Shown here piece after piece: positions 34,115 through 43,355 of a stretch of DNA of 64,000 bases. Below the pieces are notes generated by a model. The model had not been told where the DNA came from. It worked only from the letters and a program-made list of their open reading frames with translations, and searched no databases. The stretch is from positions 1 through 64,000 of the forward strand of contig JAZLBP010000010.1 of NCBI GenBank assembly GCA_045613745.1, written 5' to 3'. The DNA comes from UBA940 sp045613745 (lineage in GTDB: Bacteria; Bacteroidota; Bacteroidia; Bacteroidales; Rikenellaceae). The position numbers were made by a program, and so were the translations under genes. Position 1 is the stretch's first letter; each line of letters starts with the position of its first letter.

Positions 34115-34936
34115 ATGAGAATGATTAAACGTTTAGCGATATTGGTATGCGCGCTTGTGGCGACGCTATCATCAGCCACAGCACAAAGTGACGCACCCTT
34201 TGTCGATGGCGAAAGTTTGGTCTATGCCGTCTGTTATCGCGCCAAGATGGTACCCAAGACACCCGTAGGGCGCGCCACACTCAAATGCAAGGAGCTAACC
34301 TTCGAAGGCTCGCCCCACTATCGCATCACCGCCAACGGACGCACCCTACCCTTCTTCCGATGGTTCTACGACTTGGACGACACCTACACCTCGCACATCG
34401 AAGCCTCAACAATGCGTCCGACAAGACTGCAAGTCGAGTTGCGCGAGGAGAAATATCGTTTCGACGCAACATACCACTATGATTGGGATGCAAATCAAGT
34501 ACACACGGCCTACAAAAAAGGTTCGTGGAGCAGAGTCCACAATAAGACCATGGCGCTGGGAGACAAACACTACGACCCCGTAGCGCTGTTTTACAATCTG
34601 CGTTTCATCGAACCCGAGGATTATCATCTGAACGAGCCAGTGGATCTGCATATGGTTTTGGAGGATACCATTCGCATTATCACCTACTCTTACTTGGGTG
34701 AGGATGTCGTAAAACTCAAAGGCATAGGCGAGGTTCCAGCCTACAAGTTCACCTGCTCGATTGCCACCTCCAATGGCGAAACGTTCACCGACGGCACTCA
34801 TTTCTTTGTGTGGCTGAGTGCCGACAACAATCGTATTCCGCTGATAATTGACTCCCCCATCAGGGTCGGCTCGGTGGCAGCCTACCTCACCGAGTACGAT
34901 AATTTGAAAAGTGAACTGAAAACCATTCCGAAATAA
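34115..34936 (+). CDS. DUF3108 domain-containing secreted protein
   Basis: A 273-aa protein with a signal peptide cleaved after SSATAQ. The mature part is a beta-rich DUF3108 domain with GESLVYAVCYR at the start, the central SHIEASTMRPTRLQ and the late FVWLSADNNRIPL. The family is periplasmic and of unknown function, often near lipoprotein or outer-membrane genes. It starts 8 bp after recG, probably same transcript. Only family membership can be claimed. Confidence 0.85.
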   Translation: MRMIKRLAILVCALVATLSSATAQSDAPFVDGESLVYAVCYRAKMVPKTPVGRATLKCKELTFEGSPHYRITANGRTLPFFRWFYDLDDTYTSHIEASTMRPTRLQVELREEKYRFDATYHYDWDANQVHTAYKKGSWSRVHNKTMALGDKHYDPVALFYNLRFIEPEDYHLNEPVDLHMVLEDTIRIITYSYLGEDVVKLKGIGEVPAYKFTCSIATSNGETFTDGTHFFVWLSADNNRIPLIIDSPIRVGSVAAYLTEYDNLKSELKTIPK

Positions 34937-34947
34937 GGAAAAATTCG

Positions 34948-34955
34948 TATCTTTG
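34948..34955 (+). promoter_or_regulatory. -7 box of the TPR/barrel operon
   Basis: TATCTTTG, a full TAnnTTTG match, 37 bp before the ATG. The -33 position reads ATTC, a weak match. Confidence 0.5.
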
Positions 34956-34992
34956 CGTCTTGTACGCGCGCGTGTGCGGACGCTAAATATTT

Positions 34993-37900
34993 ATGACTAT
35001 GAAAATAATCAATCACATAACACTACTCAAACGAGCTGCGACGTGTCTCGCAGTACTCTTTTTGGCAGGAGTCAATGCCACAGCGGCGCCTATACAACCC
35101 GATTGGAAACGCCACTGCCAAGTTGCACAATCGCTGTTCGAAAGCGAGAACTGGGCAGCCGCAATCGTCGAAATCGAAAAAACTCGTCAGCTTGCACCCA
35201 AAACCGAAGAGGGCCTTACACAACGTCTGCTCTATATGGAGGCTGTGTGCGAAGTCAAGACCGGCAGCAAAGATGCCATCGACGCGCTGCATCTATTGTT
35301 GGAGCGCTATCCCAACTCGATTTACAACAACAACATCCGTTTCTACATCGGTGTGTTGGAGTACAACAACGGCAACTACACAACCGCACTGGAACACCTG
35401 CTGGCAGTAAACCCCTTTGAGTTGTCGGACGAGAACACCGAAGAGTACAACTTCAAAACGGGTCACGCAAGTTTCGAGATGGAAGACTACGCAACCGCCC
35501 GCGCTTGGCTCACACAGGTACAAGAGGAGAGTGTCTATTTCCCCCACGCCAACTACTACTTGGGATATATCGACTACTCGGAGGGTAACTACAAATCGGC
35601 AGGCACACGTTTTGCCTCGCTGACCAAAGTTTCGGCCTATGCCAAAATCATCCCCTTCTATCTGATTCAAATCGAGTTCCTCGACGGCAACTACAAATAT
35701 GTTGTGGATAATGGCGACGCACTGATTGCATCGTCGTCGGACAACACTCGCAAGTGCGACCTGAACCGCATTATGGGTGAGAGCTACTTCCACCTTGCCA
35801 ACTACAAGAAGGCGCTCGACTATATGGGCCAATACCAAAAGTTGGGCGGTCAGACCGGTCGCAGCGAGAACTATGTACTCGGTTTCTCGAACTACAAGCA
35901 CGGCAACTTCCGCACCGCAGCAACACAGCTCGCCAAGGTATGCGGTCCCGATGACGAACTCTCGCAAAACGCCAGCTACCACTTGGCCGACTGCTACCTG
36001 CAAATGAAACAAAAACGTCTGGCTATGCAGTCGTTCTCGATTGCCGCGGCCAAGGACTACAACCCCACCATCGCCGAGGATGCGCTCTACAACTACGGTA
36101 AGTTGCAGTATGAGTCGGGCGGCGGCCGTTTCAACGAGGCAATCAACGTGCTGGACAAATACATCAAAAAATACCCCAACTCGCCGCGCGTACCGCAAGT
36201 GCGCGAGTATCTGGTGGCAGCCTACTACAACTCGCACAACTACAAGGCGGCCTACGACGCGATTATGCAGATGCCCAACCCCGACAACAACATCAAGGCG
36301 GCTTTGCAGAAAATCACCTATTTCCACGCTTTGGAGTACTACAACGAGGGTAATGTGGACGAGGCCGAAAAGCTGTTCAAAATCTCGGAACAATATCGCT
36401 ACAACGCCAAATACACCGCACTCAGCTCGTTCTGGCAGGGTGAGATTCTCTACTCAAAATCGAACTTCACAGCGGCTATTCCCAAGTACAAGGCCTATCT
36501 GAAAGTGTCGCCCCTGACCGAGCCCGAGAACCCGATGGCAAGTTACAGCGTGGCCTACTGCTACTTCAACTTAAAGAACTGGGACGAGGCCTCCAAAGGT
36601 TTTGCGGCATTCCTTGCGCGCTACAAGAAGAGCGACTCATATCGTGCCGACGCGTTCAACCGTCAGGGTGACATCTTCCACCTGCAACGCAGCTATTGGA
36701 GAGCCATCGAAAGCTACGACGGCGCAATCGCGACCAACCAACCTCAAAAATACTATGCCGAATATCAACGCGCGCTGATGCTGGGTCTGCTGGATCGTAT
36801 GCCTCGCAAAATCGAGAGCCTCGAAGCAATTCTTGCTCACGGCAAGGGTGCATACCAAGAGAAAGCAACCTATGAGCTCGGACGCACCTACATCAGCCAA
36901 GACCAATTCGCCAACGGAGCACGCACACTCGAAAGATTCGTTGCGGCTTATCCCAACAGCGACAACTACACCGAGGCTCTGTCGTCTATCGGTTTGGCCT
37001 ACCTGAATATGGGCGAGAACGAGAAATCGCTGGGCTACTACAAGAAGGTTATCGAGGTGTCGCCCAAATCGGCTGATGCTCAAAGTGCACTGGCGGCAAT
37101 CCGCTCGATTTATGTAGATACCAACGACGTAGATAGCTACTTCGCCTACGCCCAAAGCGCAGGTATGGAGACCGATATGGGTGTGCTGCAACGCGACTCA
37201 CTGAAATTCACCGCCGCCGAGAAGGTCTATCTGTCGGGTGATGCACAAAAGGCCGTCCCCGCAATGGAGGGCTACTTGGCAAGTTTCCCCGATGGTGTTC
37301 GTCTGCCCGATGCAATCTACTATCTGGCCGACTCGAAATCCAAGATTGGCGATATGAATGGCGCTGTGGAGGAGTTCAAACGCCTTGTGTCGCTCAAAAA
37401 GAATGACTTCACGCTGCGTGGTCTGCAACAACTCTCGACCTTGGCAACCGCTACGGGACGCCACTCGGAGGCTGCCGACGCCTATCGTCAGTTGAGTCTC
37501 GCCGAGAGCACTCCTGCTAAAATTTCGGCTGCTCTGGATGGTTATGTGGCTTCGGTTGTGGCTTCGGCCGACACCGTACGTATCTTGTCGCTGGGCGAAG
37601 AGTTGGAGGGCGTGGCCGAGGTGTCGCTGCCTGCACGTCGCAAGATTCTCTACACGAGCGCTTCGATTCTGCGTTCGCGCGGCCAGATGTCGCAAGCCGA
37701 GGAGTTGTATGCCGAGTTGAGCGAGGATCCTCTGAGCGAGGAGGGTGCCGAGGCAACCTACCGAATCATCGAGGCTCAGTTCAACCGCGGAATGTATGAG
37801 GATGCACAAAACAAAATCTTTGCTTTCTCGGAGGTGAACACTCCGCATATGTACTGGATGGGACGCGCATTCCTGCTGCTGGGCGACATCTACGCTATTG

Positions 37901-38013
37901 GCGGCGACTCGTTCCAAGCGAGAGCAACCTATCAAAGTATCGTGGACGGCTACTCGCCCGCAAATGACGGCGTGATTGAAGACGCACTCCAAAGAATTCA
38001 AAAACTGCAGTAA
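34993..38013 (+). CDS. large periplasmic tetratricopeptide-repeat protein
   Basis: A 1006-aa protein with a signal peptide (cleavage near NATAAP; a second start at 34999). The rest is almost entirely TPR-like helical pairs, e.g. YNNGNYTTALEHLLAV, YSEGNYKSAGTRFASL and YKHGNFRTAATQLAKV, with frequent A-x-x-x-L/F-P-x-S-P patterns. The repeats suggest a periplasmic scaffold. The next gene, an outer-membrane barrel, starts 6 bp later, so the two products probably work together. No enzymatic motif is visible. The role is unknown; gliding, secretion or envelope assembly are candidates. Confidence 0.85.
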   Translation: MTMKIINHITLLKRAATCLAVLFLAGVNATAAPIQPDWKRHCQVAQSLFESENWAAAIVEIEKTRQLAPKTEEGLTQRLLYMEAVCEVKTGSKDAIDALHLLLERYPNSIYNNNIRFYIGVLEYNNGNYTTALEHLLAVNPFELSDENTEEYNFKTGHASFEMEDYATARAWLTQVQEESVYFPHANYYLGYIDYSEGNYKSAGTRFASLTKVSAYAKIIPFYLIQIEFLDGNYKYVVDNGDALIASSSDNTRKCDLNRIMGESYFHLANYKKALDYMGQYQKLGGQTGRSENYVLGFSNYKHGNFRTAATQLAKVCGPDDELSQNASYHLADCYLQMKQKRLAMQSFSIAAAKDYNPTIAEDALYNYGKLQYESGGGRFNEAINVLDKYIKKYPNSPRVPQVREYLVAAYYNSHNYKAAYDAIMQMPNPDNNIKAALQKITYFHALEYYNEGNVDEAEKLFKISEQYRYNAKYTALSSFWQGEILYSKSNFTAAIPKYKAYLKVSPLTEPENPMASYSVAYCYFNLKNWDEASKGFAAFLARYKKSDSYRADAFNRQGDIFHLQRSYWRAIESYDGAIATNQPQKYYAEYQRALMLGLLDRMPRKIESLEAILAHGKGAYQEKATYELGRTYISQDQFANGARTLERFVAAYPNSDNYTEALSSIGLAYLNMGENEKSLGYYKKVIEVSPKSADAQSALAAIRSIYVDTNDVDSYFAYAQSAGMETDMGVLQRDSLKFTAAEKVYLSGDAQKAVPAMEGYLASFPDGVRLPDAIYYLADSKSKIGDMNGAVEEFKRLVSLKKNDFTLRGLQQLSTLATATGRHSEAADAYRQLSLAESTPAKISAALDGYVASVVASADTVRILSLGEELEGVAEVSLPARRKILYTSASILRSRGQMSQAEELYAELSEDPLSEEGAEATYRIIEAQFNRGMYEDAQNKIFAFSEVNTPHMYWMGRAFLLLGDIYAIGGDSFQARATYQSIVDGYSPANDGVIEDALQRIQKLQ

Positions 38014-38019
38014 CAACCG

Positions 38020-39798
38020 ATGACTATGAAATATATGAGATATAAAATAGCGGCCTTTGCAGCCCTGTTTGCAGGCATTTTGTCGGCAGGCGCACAAGAG
38101 AGCCTGAACAAGAGCATCGAGGTCACCAAGGCCTACGTTCCGACGGTACACGGTGCAACCAAACTCGCATTCCAACCCCGAATCGATGACACCGTGCGAT
38201 TGCAGCCCGATATCGACTATGCAATCAAACCCGTAGCGTGCTACACTACATTCTCGTCGCGACAAATCAACCCCGCAAAAATGAACTCGTCGGCAGTGAC
38301 ATCGGGCAACCGCGGTTATGTGTCGTTCGGCATCGGTTATCCGTTTTTGACCAACTTCGATTTGTACATCAACAACCGCGACCAGACCACCCGCACCATT
38401 GGCGGATATGTCAACCACCGCGGCTCGTACAGCAAAATCGCAAGCGACTTAGACATTACCAAAGAGGAGCTGCCGAGCGCGCTGTCGCAATACAATGCTG
38501 CAGGATTCTTCGGTTCGCAAAGCTGGGATAACCTGACTCTGCGTGGCGAGGTGGGTTACGACAACCGTGTACTGCACCGCTATGGAGCCTTCGTACGCGA
38601 GGAGTTTTTGACCGACTCGCTCTATTACAACAACCGCGAAGAGTTTAATTCAGGCCTCACTCCCAAGCCTAAACAAGCATTGGTGAATTATGGAAAAGCT
38701 TTCGGAACGGTTAGCTTCGGCGACGACTTTGCCGACCTATCGGAGTTCAACTTCGGAGTGTCGCTCAACACCGCATACTCCTACGACCTGCACGGCTCCG
38801 AGATGGTTGACCTTGGCGCGAATGCCCGCATCGCACAGATGTTCGACAAACACGGATTCGACCTGGGCGTGGACTACAACAGCTACTACGGCGTAGCCAA
38901 CCTCGCCGATCGTGGCAACCAAAGTGTGGTTATCCGTCCCCGATATATGTTCCGCGCAGGTATTGTTCGCGTGGCTGCGGGTGTGGACTACGGCTACCGC
39001 AACAGCAAAGGTTTCGACATCTCGAACAACTATGTATTCCCCCATCTGGACATCGTGGTGGATGCATTCAAGGGTTATATCATCCCCTATGCACAAGCGT
39101 CGGGTGATTTCATTGATGGCAGTTTCGAGGCTTTGAGCCGCGAGAATCCCTACATCGCAGCGGGTGTGACCGCACCCACAGGCGCACGCATAAGCGCCGA
39201 AGCAGGTGTGTCGGGAAGCGCTATGCAGTGTCTGTCGTACAAGGCTTACTTCAACTACACACACCTCGATAATATGCACTACTTCGTGTCGCTCTACAAG
39301 CCCGCAGGTAGTGAGTTTGCCGACTCGTTTGGTGTTGTGACCGACAACGCCAGCATCTATACCATCGGTGCAAACATCGAGTATATGTACGCAGGTGTTC
39401 TGACCGCAGGATTGGATGCTCACTACTATGGCAACGTTTTGAAGACTCTGCCCGGAGGAGGAAGCGCTCCTTCGTGGGATGCAGGTCTGTCATTCAGTTA
39501 TCGACACAAGGATAAATTCATCGCAGAATTGGGTGCCAAGGTGCTTGGCGCGCGCGAGTTCTACGAGATGGCAGGCGCCACCTCGACCATTATGCGTGCC
39601 GAGGATGTGGTAAGCGACATCTATGTCAATCGCGTACCTGCGTGCGTGGATTTGAACGTGCGTTTGAATCTGCGTATTCTCAACAGCTGGTGGATGTACG
39701 TTCAGGGGGGCAACCTCGCAAACAGCCGTCTGTACACCCACAACCACTATCGTTCGCTGGGCACAAACATCCGCCTCGGTTTCAGAACCTCATTCTAG
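38020..39798 (+). CDS. outer-membrane beta-barrel protein
   Basis: A 592-aa protein with a signal peptide (cleavage after LSAGAQ). It is rich in alternating aromatic/polar beta strands and ends in GFRTSF with a C-terminal Phe, the outer-membrane insertion signal. There is no TonB box or plug domain, so it is not a classical TonB-dependent receptor, although the N-terminal IEVTKAYVPTV resembles the start of such families. Six bp after the TPR gene and upstream of a glycosidase-like lipoprotein. Function unknown; a barrel partner of the TPR protein is inference. Confidence 0.8.
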   Translation: MTMKYMRYKIAAFAALFAGILSAGAQESLNKSIEVTKAYVPTVHGATKLAFQPRIDDTVRLQPDIDYAIKPVACYTTFSSRQINPAKMNSSAVTSGNRGYVSFGIGYPFLTNFDLYINNRDQTTRTIGGYVNHRGSYSKIASDLDITKEELPSALSQYNAAGFFGSQSWDNLTLRGEVGYDNRVLHRYGAFVREEFLTDSLYYNNREEFNSGLTPKPKQALVNYGKAFGTVSFGDDFADLSEFNFGVSLNTAYSYDLHGSEMVDLGANARIAQMFDKHGFDLGVDYNSYYGVANLADRGNQSVVIRPRYMFRAGIVRVAAGVDYGYRNSKGFDISNNYVFPHLDIVVDAFKGYIIPYAQASGDFIDGSFEALSRENPYIAAGVTAPTGARISAEAGVSGSAMQCLSYKAYFNYTHLDNMHYFVSLYKPAGSEFADSFGVVTDNASIYTIGANIEYMYAGVLTAGLDAHYYGNVLKTLPGGGSAPSWDAGLSFSYRHKDKFIAELGAKVLGAREFYEMAGATSTIMRAEDVVSDIYVNRVPACVDLNVRLNLRILNSWWMYVQGGNLANSRLYTHNHYRSLGTNIRLGFRTSF

Positions 39799-39813
39799 AA
39801 AGCGGTTTTGCGT

Positions 39814-41751
39814 ATGAAAAAAATCGCATTGCTTATCCTGACCGCAATCATTTGCTGCGCCTGCAACTCAAAGATAGAGGTTAGAAACGGAGTAGTCTAT
39901 TACGAAAATGCCGCGGTCGGAGAGCTAACCTCGGAGGCTTGCTATGGTGTGGAGTACTCCGACAAGGCGAAATCGATAGACGATGCTACAATAAAAATCA
40001 CACGAACATTTACGGCCACCGCAGATGTGGACTCGGCACGTCTGACTCTGAACTTCCGCCACCTGTCGCCGTGCACCTACGCAATGATTCCCTCGGTGTG
40101 CTACAATGGCAACCATTGGGGACACGGCCGAGAGCCCAAAGGCTTCCAAACCGACGGCATTTGGCACACCTACTCCTATCGTCGCACACCCATCCCCGGA
40201 GCTACCTTCTCCGAGGGCGAGAGTGTAGCCGTTGCAATGTGGAGCGAGCTACCAAAGTGCGAGACCGAGGCTTTTTCGTGCGCCATTATGCCCGAAGATT
40301 CAAGTGTGACCCATTCGCTGATTTTCCCCGAAGAGGAGCGTCCGTTCACCTATGTAGGTAAGAACATCTACAACGCACCCTACACCCAAAAACTATCACT
40401 CCGCAAGGGCCAGACCCAAACCTTGGTGGCATACCTACACATCACACCAAAGGATAACGAACACTACAACGCCGCGGCCTTTTTGGACAAGGCGTGGGAG
40501 CTCGCCGACAAACAAATGGCAGAAGTTCCAAGTGCCGAGAAAGTATGGGAGTATGGTATTCGCTTTGCCAAAGAGGAGTTATGGGCCGAGGAGGGCGACT
40601 ACCGAGGTTTCTGCATTGGACTTGTCCCCGACGGCAAGGGTGGTTGGAAGCAACGCCCCTTTATGAAGTACGAGATTGGATGGTGTGGACAGAACGCCTC
40701 GTTCATCAACAGTCAGCTGGTCGATTATCTGAAATACGGCAACGAGGACTCCAAACTCAAAGCACTCAAAGCACTCAAAACGTGGACCTCACCCGCACTG
40801 CAACGCGAGAACGGATTCTACGTGGCTAACTATGACAAGATTCTCAACAGCAGTAGCAACATAGTCTCCGATGCGTGTAACCTCGGAACTGCAGCGTGCA
40901 ATTTCTTCGAAACCGCTCAACTGCTCAACGAGTGTGGCGTGCCCGAACTTAGCGACACCGTAGCCCAAATAGCCTTCAACATCTGCGACTTCGCACGATG
41001 CGACCAACAACCCTCGGGCGTCTATGGCAAAGGTTGGACCGAGTCGGGCGAGTGTCTTTACCGCGAGGGAACTGTCGGTGCATTCCTAATCCCCGCGATG
41101 CTGTCGGCCTACCAACTTTCGAATAGCGAGGAGTATCTCACCTCCGCAACAAAGGCCTACGACTACTACTTCGGGGAGTTCGCACAGACTGGATACACCA
41201 CGGCTGGTGCGCTCGACACTTGGTGCATCGACAAAGAGTCATCTATCACGCTTCTACGCGCAGCACTGCAACTTTACGACATCACTGGCGAGAGCGTTTA
41301 CATCCAAAACGCCGAACGCACATCACAATATCTGTCAACTTGGTTGTGGCACTACGCAGCCTCGTTCGAGGATGACGCCGAGATTAACCGTCACGGTTTC
41401 TCCACCTTCGGTGCGACCTCCGTATCGGTACAACACCACCATTTGGATGTCTATGCCCTTTTGTGGGTTGGCGAGTGGTTACGTCTTGCCGAAATCACAG
41501 GCAACGACATTTGGCGCGAAAAAGCCCTTGCAATATGGAGTTACGGTTGCCAACTAATCTCGGACGGCACTCTGACGGTCAACAATATGCGTCGTCCCGT
41601 CGGCAGTCAAAACGAGGCATTCCTTAACTGCAAGTGGGAACACACCGCGGGCAAACCTCGCAACAACGATTGGCTTGTCGCTTGGCCCGGCGCCTTCCGC
41701 CTCGAAACCCTCCGCCATCTGGACGATTGGAGCGTACTTTCGACTAAATAA
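39814..41751 (+). CDS. putative glycosidase-like lipoprotein
   Basis: A 645-aa lipoprotein (lipobox ICCAC). The ATG at 39814 is chosen. Residues ~20-230 form a beta-rich domain with NGNHWGHGREPKGF and TYSYRRTPIPG. Residues ~240-645 are alpha-helical with the look of a six-hairpin (alpha/alpha)6 barrel (GWTESGECLYREGT, LDTWCIDKESS, VQHHHLDVYALLWVGEWLRLAE). Such barrels are common in polysaccharide-processing enzymes. The family cannot be named from motifs and no catalytic residue is certain. Last gene of the TPR/barrel group, followed by a terminator. Confidence 0.65.
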   Translation: MKKIALLILTAIICCACNSKIEVRNGVVYYENAAVGELTSEACYGVEYSDKAKSIDDATIKITRTFTATADVDSARLTLNFRHLSPCTYAMIPSVCYNGNHWGHGREPKGFQTDGIWHTYSYRRTPIPGATFSEGESVAVAMWSELPKCETEAFSCAIMPEDSSVTHSLIFPEEERPFTYVGKNIYNAPYTQKLSLRKGQTQTLVAYLHITPKDNEHYNAAAFLDKAWELADKQMAEVPSAEKVWEYGIRFAKEELWAEEGDYRGFCIGLVPDGKGGWKQRPFMKYEIGWCGQNASFINSQLVDYLKYGNEDSKLKALKALKTWTSPALQRENGFYVANYDKILNSSSNIVSDACNLGTAACNFFETAQLLNECGVPELSDTVAQIAFNICDFARCDQQPSGVYGKGWTESGECLYREGTVGAFLIPAMLSAYQLSNSEEYLTSATKAYDYYFGEFAQTGYTTAGALDTWCIDKESSITLLRAALQLYDITGESVYIQNAERTSQYLSTWLWHYAASFEDDAEINRHGFSTFGATSVSVQHHHLDVYALLWVGEWLRLAEITGNDIWREKALAIWSYGCQLISDGTLTVNNMRRPVGSQNEAFLNCKWEHTAGKPRNNDWLVAWPGAFRLETLRHLDDWSVLSTK

Positions 41752-41785
41752 CCATTGGCTTTTGTCCGTTGGCCTTCCTTTATAC

Positions 41786-41821
41786 AACAAGGGGTTATCC
41801 AAGTTTGGATAGCCCCTTGTT
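41786..41821 (+). terminator. terminator of the TPR/barrel/lipoprotein group
   Basis: AACAAGGGGTTATCCAA pairs with TTGGATAGCCCCTTGTT over 17 bp with one wobble; two-base loop. The T-run is weak. Confidence 0.75.
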
Positions 41822-41851
41822 CATTAATATTAGTTACTACTGAACGCGCAC

Positions 41852-41886
41852 AAAAAAAAACCTGCCCGACCATGCGGTCAGGCAGG
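41852..41886 (-). terminator. mdh terminator
   Basis: On the minus strand CCTGCCTGACC pairs with GGTCGGGCAGG (one mismatch), followed by nine T residues. Confidence 0.85.
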
Positions 41887-41913
41887 CATTTCATAGGCCA
41901 TAGCCCCAAGTGA

Positions 41914-42852
41914 TTAGAGAGCGTTAATCTCTTTAAGCACCTCGATGTTCGAGCGAACAGCAGCAGCCGAAGCCTCGAATTTAGCTTTCTCGTCAGCGGT
42001 GAGCTCGATTTTAACGATTTTCTCGCAACCGTTTTTACCGATAACAGCGGGAACACCGATGCAGATGTCCTCTTGGCCGTACTCGCCCTCCAACAGCACG
42101 CACGAAGGAATAACCTTCTTGGTGTCGTTGATAACAGCGTCAGCTACGAATGCTGCAGCAGCACCGGGAGCATACCAAGCCGAAGTACCGAGCAGACCGG
42201 TCAAAGTTGCACCACCAACCATAGTGTCAGCTACAACTTTGTCCAGAACTTTTTTGCTCAACAGTTTGGTTACGGGAACACCGCGGTAAGCAGCTTTGCT
42301 TGCCAAAGGAATCATAGTGGTATCACCGTGGCCACCGATTACCATACCGTCAACGTCAGCGATGTTACCTTTCAGAGCTTTGCTCAGGTAGCAACGGAAA
42401 CGCGACGAGTCAAGCGCACCACCCATACCGATTACACGGTTTTTGGGAAGACCGCTGGTTTTGAGAGCCAGATAAGTCATGGGATCCATGGGGTTAGCTA
42501 CAACGATGAAAACTGCTTTGGGCGAGTATTTCATAGCGTTAGCCATAACCGATTTAACGATGCCGGCATTCACACCCAGCAACTCCTCGCGGGTCATACC
42601 CGGTTTACGAGGCATACCCGAAGTGATGATAACAACGTCGCTCTTTGCGGTTTTAGCGTAGTCGTTGGTTACGCCTACGATACGCGAACCACCGTACAGA
42701 GCCGATGCTTGCAGCATATCCAGAGCTTTACCCTCCGAAACACCCTCTTTGATGTCGATGAGTACCACTTCCGAAGCGATACCATTGGTAGCCAGCACAT
42801 TTGCGCAGGTTGCGCCTACGTTACCGGCGCCGATGACAGTTACTTTGCTCAT
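41914..42852 (-). CDS. mdh: malate dehydrogenase
   Basis: A 312-aa LDH-like malate dehydrogenase that reduces oxaloacetate to malate on the reductive branch to fumarate and succinate. NAD loop IGAGNVGATCA is at 7-17. The active-site His is in GGHGDTTMIP, with substrate arginines in SGMPRKPGMTREEL and near SSRFRCYLSKAL. Asp38 after VVLID favours NAD. It is 32 bp after gcvH. Complete family length. With MutAB it belongs to the succinate/propionate pathway. Confidence 0.95.
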   Translation of the reverse strand: MSKVTVIGAGNVGATCANVLATNGIASEVVLIDIKEGVSEGKALDMLQASALYGGSRIVGVTNDYAKTAKSDVVIITSGMPRKPGMTREELLGVNAGIVKSVMANAMKYSPKAVFIVVANPMDPMTYLALKTSGLPKNRVIGMGGALDSSRFRCYLSKALKGNIADVDGMVIGGHGDTTMIPLASKAAYRGVPVTKLLSKKVLDKVVADTMVGGATLTGLLGTSAWYAPGAAAAFVADAVINDTKKVIPSCVLLEGEYGQEDICIGVPAVIGKNGCEKIVKIELTADEKAKFEASAAAVRSNIEVLKEINAL

Positions 42853-42884
42853 AGTCTTGTGATAGATTATGTGTGTGATGATTA

Positions 42885-43262
42885 TTAGCCAATAAGTTTC
42901 TCGTAGTCCTCAGCCGACAACAGTGCGTCGAGTTCTGCGGGGTTGCTCATCTCGATTTTGATCATCCAACCCTCGCCATAAGCGTCTTTGTTAACCAATG
43001 CGGGGTCGCCGTCGAGAGCCTCATTCATTTCAATCACTTTACCACTTACGGGAGTGAAAGCGTCCGATACGGTTTTAACCGCCTCGATGCTACCGAATAC
43101 ATCACCAGCTGCCAACTCCTCATCCAAGGTGGGGATGTCAACAAACACGATATCGCCAAGTTGGCTTTGTGCAAAATCGGTGATACCGATGGTTGCGATG
43201 TTACCTTCTACGCTAACCCACTCGTGGTCGCTCGAATACTTCAAGTTCGATGGAACGTTCAT
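42885..43262 (-). CDS. gcvH: glycine cleavage system H protein
   Basis: A 125-aa lipoyl carrier protein. The lipoylated Lys lies in GSIEAVKTVSDA (residue 63). SSDHEWV at the N-terminus and GEGWMIKIEMSNPAELDALL at the C-terminus match GcvH. It carries the aminomethyl group between the P, T and L proteins, none of which is in this window. It is the first gene in a pair with mdh (32 bp gap). A role in lipoate relay is also known for H proteins. Confidence 0.95.
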   Translation of the reverse strand: MNVPSNLKYSSDHEWVSVEGNIATIGITDFAQSQLGDIVFVDIPTLDEELAAGDVFGSIEAVKTVSDAFTPVSGKVIEMNEALDGDPALVNKDAYGEGWMIKIEMSNPAELDALLSAEDYEKLIG

Positions 43263-43321
43263 AATAATTGTCTATTTTTTGGTTTGTTAATATATTTTCG
43301 TTTTTCGATTGAATCGTTTGA

Positions 43322-43329
43322 CAAAGATA
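43322..43329 (-). promoter_or_regulatory. -7 box of gcvH-mdh
   Basis: TATCTTTG on the minus strand, a full -7 match, 59 bp before the gcvH ATG. The -33 position is not conserved. Confidence 0.45.
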
Positions 43330-43355
43330 CACTTAATTTGCGAAGTTATCGATGT

